Source of the DNA: Epinephelus fuscoguttatus | Taxonomy: Eukaryota > Chordata > Actinopteri > Perciformes > Serranidae | Assembly: GCF_011397635.1 (NCBI RefSeq) | Contig: NC_064756.1 | Coordinates: 33,160,996-33,224,995, forward strand | Length of the DNA: 64,000 nucleotides | Direction of reading: 5' to 3' | Shown: piece after piece, positions 54,668-64,000 of the stretch | How the letters are laid out: each line of letters starts with the position of its first letter | How positions within the stretch are numbered: the first letter of the stretch is position 1 | Made by a program: the position numbers and the translations under genes | The notes under the pieces: generated by a model | The model's input: the letters and a program-made list of their open reading frames with translations, nothing else | Told to the model about the DNA's origin: nothing | The model's database searches: none

Positions 54668-56983
54668 GCTGGCTATACTTTCTTAAAAAATGTAAGGATC
54701 AGAGGTGAATTAATGGGACATGCTGCACGCTCAAAGGTCAAAGGGCCCTTGGGCACAGACCTTATACACAGTTATGGGGCAAAAACAACAGATAAAAATG
54801 GATATTTGAATATTAAAAATGGAAAACACACTTGATTTTTTCCACTTGATGTAAATGTATTCCTTAAGGTGGAAGACTCAGATTCTCTTTGTCCCTGTGT
54901 CTATACAGTTAATCACATGGTGGCACTAATGGATCTTTTTTTTTATTATTATTATTGTTGCTCAGTCTCTGTGGCACTAATATGCACTACTGACTGCTAA
55001 CATATGACGGTGCTGCCTGTTAACAGCTGTTTGTGTGGTTTGATTTAGAGGTGATTTTTCCATCTGGAGTACAGAGCAGAGCAGTTCAGACTGAAAAAAC
55101 AGAAGCACGTGTCTGGATGTGTCAGTGGCGGGCTCATAAGTCACGCATAACATAAAAATAAATGAAAGCTTGTTGGTAATCACTTTCCCCAGAGCTTTCT
55201 GTGAATCTCAAGTTATGAGATCATTATTTTCTCTCCTGTAATGTAACCTTAAAATCAATCAGCAGGACTCTAGTTTTAATTTTCATACAGGGCATTAACG
55301 TTTTGATTATTTAATGTTGTGTTTTATTAAAATGTTGATCACCTCAGCGTAATATTTAATGGTGAAAATCTATGTTGGTTCTCCTCACCTCACAGAGCAC
55401 AGAGGGTTTATGGGTTTTTAAAATCGTTGCAGCAGATGCTATTGTGCCCCCTCACGCCTGCTGCGAAGCAAGACAAATGTCTGAGAACAGTCTGACCTGT
55501 CAGGTAGACAAACAGCTCACATCTAAATACAGCCGGGCCAGGAGTGTAAAAGCTCCCACCAGCCCCTCACTGTCAAGCCCCTGAACAGAACCATTGTGAA
55601 GCATTTATACAAAAGGAAAACTAAGGGACGGACAACACTCATTAAATAACTTTTTTTTGTGTAACACAAACATCATAAGGCCCAGTAAAATGTATTTACC
55701 CCAAGTGTCTACAATTTTAGCAATTTAATGTTAAAAGTACCTGACAATGAGGTTGCACAGGAGGCTCTTGGCCACCATGTGTGTCACATTTGAAAATTAA
55801 ACTCTTGTCTGATAAGTAGGCCATTACAGCATTTGAGAAACATGTTGAATCACATGTGAAACAATGTACTAAGAATTATGTAGGCCACAGCGTGAGAATC
55901 CCCTCTGATATCGTCAAGCAAATGACGTAGGAAACAGGGCCAAGGTCTGTGTGTGCATCATCAGCACATGTATCAGCAACATCCACACTCAGCTGATTAA
56001 CTGTAAGAGTTAAAACCCTCTCTGTAATCTAATTGTGATAACAGAAATGTAAATTAGACAAGAACAAAGAAGGCAAGAGACGGTGATGACAGTGCTTGGA
56101 GGAATTATCTCTTACGGACAAGAAATAAAAAAAAAAGTCAAATTTCTAATTGATTTGACTTCATTACAGCTTTCACAAACCTACATAACACCCCATTAGA
56201 ACAGCTGAGATGTGAAGTTGCCTAAAGTGATGAATAAAACTTGTCCCACCTGTCTCCTAGTTGCAAACACAATGAAACCCCATTATCATGGCTGCAAGAG
56301 ACAGCTCACTCAGAATAAAGAATACACCTACGCTCATAATGTCAGTTACTGTAGGTCTTGACCTTCAGTTGAACTCAACAAGGCTGTAAGGATGAATGAG
56401 TTTAGGAGTTATCATTGTCTCGTCTTCCAATATTTTTTAATTTGGCCAAAACTGTCGTCATGTTGCACCGCATTCATAAAAAGTAGGGTGGAGACTACTG
56501 GCCCCTGATACTGAGGTGATCCATGCTTCACATTGGCTGTCTGTTTTACTCAAGGTCTGCTGTAAGGAACCATCCATCTCTACATTAAGTCCTCCCCTGG
56601 CATCCTTTGGAGGACTGGCTATTTAGTGTGAACGAGGAAAACTATTGTAAATCTGTTAAAAGAAGAACACACATTCAGCTTTGAAACATGACACTTAAAA
56701 CCAGGACGAGGAACTACACTTCTAATTTACTAATCAAGTTTATTTTGGGAAACAGCATAATTGCGCACTTTTGATTCCTCATCAGCAGCACAAAGTTTCC
56801 TTTTCTTCTCTGAACAGCTGTTAAATTGTACGGACAGGACTCCTAAGTGAAAGAAAGACGTAGCCACAGCCTTTTTCGACAGGGAGGAGGATTACAGAAA
56901 AAGTCTGTGAGGCACAGTTTATCACACATTGTCCAACCTCCGGGCGGACTCCAGTCTCTGCTGCGCGCTCTGCACTTTAGAAA
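54668..56983 (+). other. TRPC6 3' UTR, spacer and PGR 5' region
   Basis: A 2.3-kb gap between two genes on the same strand. It holds the TRPC6 3' UTR to about 55180, unannotated spacer, and the PGR upstream region. No TATA box or steroid-response palindrome was convincing. Confidence 0.5.
55157..55162 (+). terminator. TRPC6 polyadenylation signal
   Basis: AATAAA about 490 bases after the TRPC6 stop. It is the first canonical signal I found in the 3' flank. Confidence 0.45.
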
Positions 56984-57879
56984 ATGGAAAATAAAATAAA
57001 CGGAAGGATGAGCACCACCAATACTTCCATCGCCGATTCCACCGATACAAGAGTAAGTGACTTGATTGGAGCTGATTTCATTAATACGAAATTACAGAAC
57101 GAGTCACAGTCTCTAACTTGCCTGTCCTCCACCGTGCGTAATTTTGGAAACGCCGGCGCACCATTCCACGGTCTGAATTCAAGCGGCGAAGGTGCCGTTT
57201 TCAAAGACTGTGCCACACTCGATGGTTCACTTGCTGGGAAACATTTTTATGATCGTAGCAGTGAATATCTGAAGTGTGACGGTGTACCATGGGAAGATTT
57301 TTCAAAACTTCAGAGGACGAATGTGGCCGAAAGTTCGCCAAATGTCAGCCTCTCCTCAACAACCGGGGCGTGTAAGTTCATCAAGGATGAAAAGGAGCCT
57401 TCTGTGATCATGGACACCCGCTGTCCCAACTTTGTTCCATCATCAGAGATACCTGCGCTCGACACCTGCTGTGACACCGACAGGAAGCAGCAACGTGGGC
57501 TCAGCGACGTGGAGTCGAGCAGCTTTACCCCTGCTGCGACGTGTCCCCGACCGGGACTGGAGGGATCTCCAAACTTTCTGATCGACCTGAACCAGTCAGA
57601 GCAGCTGCCGGCGCTCAACCAGGTGAGGACTGACTCCAGGTACGCTTTGTCCGGGAAGGCTGTCATCAACTTTGATACCAACTTGCACGCAGCCCAGCAG
57701 GTGATGATGTACAAGAGCGAACTTCCCCGTTGGCAGGTGCAGACCTCTCCAGCTGAGCCCCAATACTGGTCCCAGTGCGCAGGGGTGACCGAGGACCCGT
57801 TCACACACAGCAGCTACGATGGGATCCAGAGCCAGACCCTGATTCAGAGGAACTCATCACCTTTCTCCGCATTCCCAGG
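56984..57879 (+). CDS. pgr: pgr exon 1 (N-terminal domain)
   Basis: 298 codons plus two bases from ATG 56984 ([13 protein letters not shown]) to donor CCCAGG|GTAAAT. The first ATG of the open frame is used; a second Met at residue 9 could also serve. Contains ISxL-like acidic and Ser/Pro-rich stretches. A 164-codon antisense frame here is a shadow. Confidence 0.9.
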
Positions 57880-60800
57880 GTAAATATTTCATGACTAAAG
57901 TTTACCTGGAAGTCACAGATATAAATATAGTTCCATCTGACCTTTTCAATCAAAACTGAGCCACCTATTAACTTTGAATGTACGTTTTCTGCTTGTGTGA
58001 CAGTTGGCGTTAAAAGATAGACAGAAGGGAACAGTTTTGCCAGATGTGACCACATAAACTGATGATCAGGACAAACTGTTTGCCACTGCACAACAGTTGT
58101 TTATGAGTCAGTCTGTCCATTTCTGAGTCAGAGACGATGGAAAGAACAAACTCTTGTTGTCTGACAAGCACTGACATCCGCTCACTTCTATATAGGCCTA
58201 TCTAAACTGTCATCTGCCTCTCATGGAAACATTACGAAACAAGTTCATTTGTACTGGCAACAAGTAGGTGTGAAAACATCTCAGCGTCTCTGGTCTGGTT
58301 TCAGTGGTGTCACTTTAGGGCAGCAGAAAGCCATTAAAAAAAGTCACTCAGTTGTTACCTTGCAAACATAGACAGGCTTGGAATTTACTCAGGTGTTAAA
58401 CAAGACAGTCATTAATGTAAGACTACAGGCTGCCTCATTTAGCTGTTGCCATAGGTGTAGATTTCGGGGGGGATGCAGGGGGTATGCCCCCTTAATATTT
58501 AGCATTACTTTTATTATTATATTATAGTATAGTATAGTAAAATATCCATAATATGCATTTGATAAAAGTAGCAGAGGACTTTTATTTTGATGACAACAAA
58601 GTAATTTCAACTTAATAATATAGAAAAGGCACAAATTTGTACCGCAAAAGAAAAAAAAAATCACCAGAATGCAGGAGATTAAGTCTTTGAGGCTCACAAT
58701 TTTCTAGCTGAATATGTGTCACCCCTCACCAGTTTCAAAATGAAACCTATGCCCTTGGATCTTGCCTTTGTTCTAATTGGGATCAAACTCATATGATGAA
58801 CTCCTTAATGTTGCCTACTCAAGGCGCTACATTTCACCTACACGTAAAAAGTTTAAACAGGGCTGAAGTTTTAAAATCTTGGAGGTTCTGGACATGTCTG
58901 CAGTTTCTATATGAATTCACCTTCATAGAAGAGCTCATCAACATATGTTTATTTTTTCTCTTTCCCTCAGTATGCCACCGCAGAGACAGTGTGTGATCTG
59001 TGGCGATGAGGCATCTGGTTGCCACTATGGAGTCCTAACCTGTGGGAGCTGTAAAGTCTTTTTTAAAAGAGCCGTTGAAGGTGAGCAAAGAAAACGTTTT
59101 AACCTACTTCTGGAAATGTTTATTTCTAATTTTCAAACCAATTTAACCACAAGTTCTACATTCTCTTTTCTTTTGTTTTTCGTGCACACTTTCAGTCAAG
59201 CGTTGTCAGAGCCACATACTGTTTTGGGACTGTTATGAAAGGAAAAACACTTCAGCTACAGCAAACAGTTTGACTGCTTTTTTTTTTCTTCAGATTTTTA
59301 TTCTATTTCAAGATGCCTTTTAACATCTGGCCAGGGACAGCTGATCAAACATGCATGACTGTTTTATCAGTCCGCCCCCTTTGTTTTCCATCTGCCTACT
59401 CCAATCTGGGACAGCGAATCTTTTTATGTTGCCTTTGTTCTTTAGTTTGATGCCAACTGTTGTTAATATATTTCATTAAGTATGCTGTATATTGTAAATA
59501 CTCAATATTTAGGGTGCCTGCAAATGAAAATCTGCCTCCTAACATTTTTTTTCTGTTATCAGTGGGCATCACATAACTTAAAAATTGAAAATGAAATACA
59601 AAGGAGGTAGGCTGTAACTGATTATTAATCTCTAATCTGAAGTCTACAGTGGATAATGTGGTACACTCAAGGGAAGTTACTGCATCAAATTTGACTGACC
59701 TTCTATGGTAGTTGTTGAAGGTCACGAGCAACAGTATCACACTGACCAGTGTTCACCGTGTTCTTCGTCTTTGACTTGTTTTTCTTGTTATCTTGCAACA
59801 GGAGAGATTATATAAGAGCCACTATGTCTCACCACGGCCGTGTCATTCTGTCCTCACAGCCTTACTTCTATCTAATTTTCTTCTTTAGATCTCTCCTCCT
59901 AACGCTGCCTCAGTGTGGATGGAGTAGCCATGCTAATAGTCAAGAACCCTTCGACACTTTCCCCCTCTCATTATGTGCCTCTCCTCCACCTTATATGTTT
60001 GAAAATTAAGTGCTGTTAAAATTGTGTGCATTGTCTGTACCCTTTCACCCAACAGGCCATCATAGCTATCTCTGCGCTGGGCGAAATGACTGCATTGTGG
60101 ACAAAATTCGGAGGAAAAATTGCCCCGCATGTCGCCTCCGAAAGTGCTATCAAGCTGGGATGATGCTTGGAGGTACCATTTAGTTGGATTTCTTTATGCA
60201 CAGTAACACAGAGCTAATGCACCCATATGGCAGATATTAAACTGATTGGTAATGTAATGCCGAGTATGTTAAAACTGCTCAGATCAAAAGACAATAATGA
60301 ATTAATATTTAACAGGATTTTTGCAAACTGTGAATTTACTTGACAGAATAAGCTGCATGATGTATTATGGGCACAAGTTGTACCTCACATTATCTGACCA
60401 GGCCTTCCACTCATGTCACAGGCAGGAAGCTGAAGCGTTTTGGAGCCTTGAAAGCCTTGGGTTTGGCCCCGTCCCTGATGTTCCAGTCCCACTTGGCCAT
60501 GTCCAGCGACAATCAGGCCTTGACGACCATGTCTTGCATACCAGGCATCCGCGAGGTGCACCTCTCCCATACGATCCTCAATATCCTGGAAAACATTGAA
60601 CCCGAGACCGTGCACTCTGATTATGACGCTTCCCAGGCTGATGCCCCACATATTCTGCTCAGCAGCCTCAACAGGCTGTGTGAGAAACAGCTGCTGTGGA
60701 TCGTCAAGTGGTCCAAGTCTCTGCCAGGTAACGGCTCTCTGCAGCTCAGGGTCATCACATTTGTCACCATGGGGACTCACTGGCAGGCCTCCCCGAAGGT

Positions 60801-62842
60801 CCCAGCCTTAAACACTGACTGAGATAACAGGCTTGGTGATGCCAAGAATATTGGTTATGAGAGAAGTGAATCTAAGTAGTATAAAATTATGTTTGTCCCA
60901 GGAAATGTAAAATAAAGGAAGATTTTCAAACAATAAAGCTTTAAGTTGAGCCGAGGTAGACTGGTGCAGGAATGAGTCCTTAAACCCAGGTATCAGTTAG
61001 CATTTTAGCACTCCTGGTTCCCTTGTCTTGAAGTTAATGAGTTTTTTTAATGGGTTTTTGGTTGGATGCTTGAAATAAGATCTGTGGTTAACACAAGTTT
61101 AAGAGACTTTTAGCTTTTAGATGTCTTAAAACCGACAGTTGCTAACGAGTGGCTAAATGAAACTACAGAACGTCATAACTCCGAACACAGCTTTACAACT
61201 TTGTTGTGGTGGTGAGGTTAAGTCAAGGCACCGTGACGTAGTTTGTTTATAGCCTAAAGTTAGCCTTTTACCTCCGGCGACTGCATTTACGCTTCAAAAA
61301 TCATAGAAGTGGTGCTCATTTGTGAAGAGTATATTGCTGAACAAAACATATAAGCATCATAGACGTTTGTTTGCCACATAGCTTATTTTCTGCAATAATC
61401 TAGAATCCAAGGGAAAAATCCTATCAGCCTTTTGTCGAGAGAACTAGGGCAACATTAACTTCCATGTCAGCCTATAAAAGACGTCTTCCCTACAGTACTC
61501 TATTGTACTAAAACCAATTTGCTGCATCACTAGGTATGATGGTATATTCGTGCAAATGTATCGTGACACAAGAACTATTAAAAAAGTGCTCTAAATACAG
61601 GATTTTTTTTTCTCTCACAGGGTTTCGTAACCTTCACATCAATGATCAGATGACCCTGATCCAGTACTCATGGATGAACCTGATGGTGTTCTCTCTGGGG
61701 TGGCGCTCCTTCCAGAATGTCACCAGTGAATATTTATACTTTGCGCCTGATCTGGTTCTCAGTCAGTAAGTCACCGTCATTACACAGACAATTTGAGTTG
61801 GTTTTTGGTTCATTACAATTTATAATTAGCAGTTATGGACATGGCAGTCATCATTTATTCACAAAGCAATGGTTTTGGAAGAAAAAGAAGCTCTCATCAT
61901 TTTCTGTTTTTTGTCTGTTAGGGATCAAATGAGGAGATCTCCCATTTACGACCTCTGCCTGGCAATACAATTCATCCCTCAGGAGTTTGCCAATCTCCAA
62001 GTTACCCGCGAGGAGTTTCTCTGCATGAAAGCCATAATATTACTCAACACAGGTAAAAGCCAGGAGACTTCCTGAACCAGACTTAAGATGACTCACTTCT
62101 TACCCTCGTTTGGATGAACAGCACTTGCTGGCTTGTACAATGTTGCAAGCTGAGATGTGAAGCTTTGATGATCATCTAGCCGCACAACAAAGGGAGTGTT
62201 GTACAGGGTGACTGGACCTTGACAGGATTTATGTAGCAGCTGCTATCAACTCCTACTTTTACACTTACTGAAAAACATTGTTTTGAACAGCAGCATGTTA
62301 CCCCTAAATAGATCATTTACTGGCACTTCTATTACATTTCTCGAGTGTTTAGTTAGCTTTTGAAACAAAGTAATCCTTTATCTACATGCAAAAGTGTCTA
62401 CAAGTGTTCTCTCTGCTCTCAGTGCCTCTCGAGGGACTCAAAAGTCAGGCCGCATTTGAAGAAATGAGACAAAGCTACATCCGGGAGCTGACCAAGGCTA
62501 TCCACATGAAGGAGAAGGGCTTGGTGGCCAGCTCACAGCGATTCTACCACCTCACCAAACTGATGGACGCCATGCACGATGTACGCTCCCAAGTAGATCT
62601 GAGTACAACAGTGTTATATCGTGCCTTCATCTAATTGCTACTTTAATGAGTGCTAAGATAAACATGAATGTCTCTTTCTCTGACAGATAGTGAAAAAGGT
62701 CAACCTGTTCTGTCTGAGCACCTTCATCCAGGCAGACGCCATGAAAGTGGAGTTTCCAGAGATGATGTCAGAGGTCATTGCCTCCCAGCTTCCCAAGGTC
62801 CTGGCAGGCATGGTGAGGCCCCTCATATTCCACGCCAAGTGA
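56984..62842 (+). CDS. pgr: PGR, nuclear progesterone (progestin) receptor
   Basis: PGR is a ligand-activated transcription factor of the steroid-receptor family (NR3C3). In teleosts it binds the maturation-inducing progestin 17alpha,20beta-dihydroxyprogesterone and is needed for ovulation. Eight coding exons in the classical steroid-receptor layout give 672 residues. The N-terminal domain (1-299) is poorly conserved. The DNA-binding domain has zinc ligands Cys306, 309, 323, 326 and Cys342, 348, 358, 361 and the P-box CGSCKV (323-328), the Gly-Ser-Val class shared by PR, GR, MR and AR. A basic hinge RKLKRF follows. The ligand domain (about 420-672) has Asn458, Gln464, Arg505, Cys630 and Thr633 at the positions of human Asn719, Gln725, Arg766, Cys891 and Thr894. 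The human Gly722 position is Cys461. The tail [10 protein letters not shown] is typical. Confidence 0.97.
58971..59080 (+). CDS. pgr: pgr exon 2 (first zinc finger)
   Basis: [20 protein letters not shown] then [16 protein letters not shown], bounded by ttccctcag|TATGCC and GAAG|GTGAGC. Confidence 0.97.
60056..60172 (+). CDS. pgr: pgr exon 3 (second zinc finger)
   Basis: [38 protein letters not shown], bounded by cccaacag|GCCATC and GGAG|GTACCA. Confidence 0.97.
60422..60727 (+). CDS. pgr: pgr exon 4 (hinge and helices 1-3 of ligand domain)
   Basis: Begins [14 protein letters not shown], ends [14 protein letters not shown]. It carries [12 protein letters not shown] with the ligand-contact Asn458 and Gln464 and the Cys461 substitution. 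Bounded by gtcacag|GCAGGA and CCAG|GTAACG. Confidence 0.96.
61621..61765 (+). CDS. pgr: pgr exon 5
   Basis: [20 protein letters not shown] through YFAPDLVLS, with Arg505 in LGWRS that anchors the steroid 3-ketone. Bounded by tctcacag|GGTTTC and AGTCA|GTAAGT. Confidence 0.97.
61922..62052 (+). CDS. pgr: pgr exon 6
   Basis: [20 protein letters not shown] then [20 protein letters not shown], bounded by tctgttag|GGATCA and ACACAG|GTAAAA. Confidence 0.97.
62423..62580 (+). CDS. pgr: pgr exon 7
   Basis: [20 protein letters not shown] through [13 protein letters not shown], bounded by tgctctcag|TGCCTC and CACGAT|GTACGC. Confidence 0.97.
62687..62842 (+). CDS. pgr: pgr exon 8 (helices 11-12 and stop)
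   Basis: [20 protein letters not shown] through [10 protein letters not shown] and TGA. Contains Cys630 and Thr633 and the AF-2 helix [10 protein letters not shown]. Acceptor tctgacag|ATAGTG. Confidence 0.97.
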   Translation: MVKKVNLFCLSTFIQADAMKVEFPEMMSEVIASQLPKVLAGMVRPLIFHAK

Positions 62843-63080
62843 TGATTTCAGCACGGACATCACAAATCTGCAGAGACATCTTGTGACTGGATCATTCAGC
62901 CCACAATTACTGCATTCTTTATAGCCTTCACGATTATAGTCAGTCATCTTTACTTTCAAATTGCCTCAAATGCTGTTAAGCCCTTGTACTTTATGAGGTG
63001 AAACAGAAGAACATGTTCCCTAAAAATGCATTTTTTAGTACAAAACTATCTTGAGTCTCATAAAGTCAGAGGCATCAATC

Positions 63081-63086
63081 AATAAA
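63081..63086 (+). terminator. pgr polyadenylation signal
   Basis: AATAAA 240 bases after the PGR stop. Confidence 0.5.
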
Positions 63087-63667
63087 GCTCCGCCGTATAG
63101 TTCTGTTGATTGATGATACTTGCTCGCTGATACACAGAGGGTTTTGACAACCATTAGAGATACTGATATTTTTGTACTGACGCTGCATAAAAGAAGACAG
63201 TACTGACAAAATGTTAAAATATTCAGCGTTCTCGCCAACATTTTATTTGTAATGAAAGTGAAATGCAGGAGACACTGAAACCTGCTGCTTAAACTAATGA
63301 CATTGTTTAGGGATGGTAGCAGCGTGACTCACTGTACCTTCTTCAAGGGAGGAGAAACTGGGAAGATAACTATCTGTAAAGTATTTAATAATAATAACAA
63401 ATTTTGCAACAAATAGCAAATTATTGCCATCTTAAGATAATTAGAAATGAGTCAGTTAGAACACAGAATTCTGCCAAGACGCCATGCCCCCACTGAGTTA
63501 TTTTCATAATAGAATGTACTGAAAGATTTTAATCTACAGCTGAATGGGCATCAAAATACACCCAGTTACAGACATTAATGTGAAGCATGTGACAGATTCG
63601 ATGAGAGTGTAGTTCATTAACATAGACAAAGTTTTTAAAAGTGCCAAATTTTACAAATAAACCATTT

Positions 63668-64000
63668 AAAGGAGCAGTGTGTAGGATTTAGTGGCATCTA
63701 GTGGTGAGGACTGCAGATAGCAACCAGCTGAAACTTCTCCCATGTGTCAAGTGTGAATTCCTGGTTTGAATTTGTCCATTTGTCCATTCTGGGCTATTGT
63801 CAAAGGTGCAATATGGATGAAGCTATTTCATTTCTGCAAATATATCTCCCTAAAGCGGGATTTATACTTGTGCGTCAGCTCTGTGTAGAGAGCTATAATC
63901 TACGCACGTGGCCTACGCCATTACGCCTCGAAAACACTAGTCAGTGTGGCATTTCTGTGAAATGTGGACTTTAGTTGACAGACCCAAAATACAAATTAAA
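63668..64000 (+). mobile_element. Family A copy A4 with family C insertion, cut by window
   Basis: AAAGGAGCAGTGTGTAGGAT opens the A copy; at about 63851 GCGGGATTTATACTTGTGCG opens a family C copy that continues past the edge. Confidence 0.7.

Larger units (their letters stand above)
57880..62422 (+). other. pgr introns
   Basis: Introns over 300 bases (57880-58970, 59081-60055, 60728-61620, 62053-62422) are compact. I saw no transposon ends in them. Confidence 0.5.
62843..64000 (+). other. pgr 3' UTR and right flank
   Basis: 3' UTR to about 63105, then AT-rich spacer, then a family A transposon from 63668 carrying a family C insertion and running off the window. Confidence 0.6.

Noticed and set aside
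57310-57804. 164-codon antisense frame across PGR exon 1
   Set aside because: It mirrors a GC-biased coding exon; no start context, splice sites or family resemblance.

Overview
This is vertebrate nuclear DNA, most likely from a ray-finned fish of the spiny-rayed (percomorph) type. Four intron-split genes can be reconstructed exon by exon with GT-AG junctions and matching phases. The gene order matches human chromosome 11q22 (PGR, TRPC6, CEP126, YAP1), packed into about 63 kb. The spaces between exons hold teleost-style non-autonomous DNA transposons, one tRNA-derived SINE and many simple repeats. No bacterial, phage or CRISPR content was seen.

Layout. Positions 213-25082 (minus) hold YAP1 exons 1-7: TEAD-binding region, two WW domains and the start of the activation domain. 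The final exon lies off the left edge. Positions 25083-29697 are intergenic, with the YAP1 promoter at the right of YAP1 and the CEP126 3' end at the other side. Positions 29698-43329 (minus) hold a complete 11-exon CEP126 (1,025 codons plus stop). Positions 43330-48503 are the head-to-head interval between CEP126 and TRPC6, including a CCAAT-box promoter, a probable non-coding first exon and a transposon-rich intron. Positions 48526-54667 (plus) hold a TRPC6-type channel in 11 coding exons (830 residues). Positions 56984-62842 (plus) hold the nuclear progesterone receptor PGR in 8 coding exons (672 residues). The right edge carries a transposon copy cut by the window.

The four genes are not a functional operon. 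They are a conserved linkage group: a Hippo-pathway coactivator, a centrosome/cilium-base protein, a diacylglycerol-gated cation channel and a steroid receptor. Relative orientations match the human locus as I recall it, while the human neighbours CFAP300 and ANGPTL5 were not found.

Most notable points: PGR has Cys at the position that is Gly722 in human PR, which controls mifepristone binding. TRPC6 has Phe at the S6 lower-gate position that is Ile727 in human. An upstream ORF stop overlaps the proposed TRPC6 start codon. A three-deep nest of transposons sits in a CEP126 intron, and the same transposon pairing recurs at the right edge. I found no convincing new protein-coding system. All family assignments are by reading, without database search.
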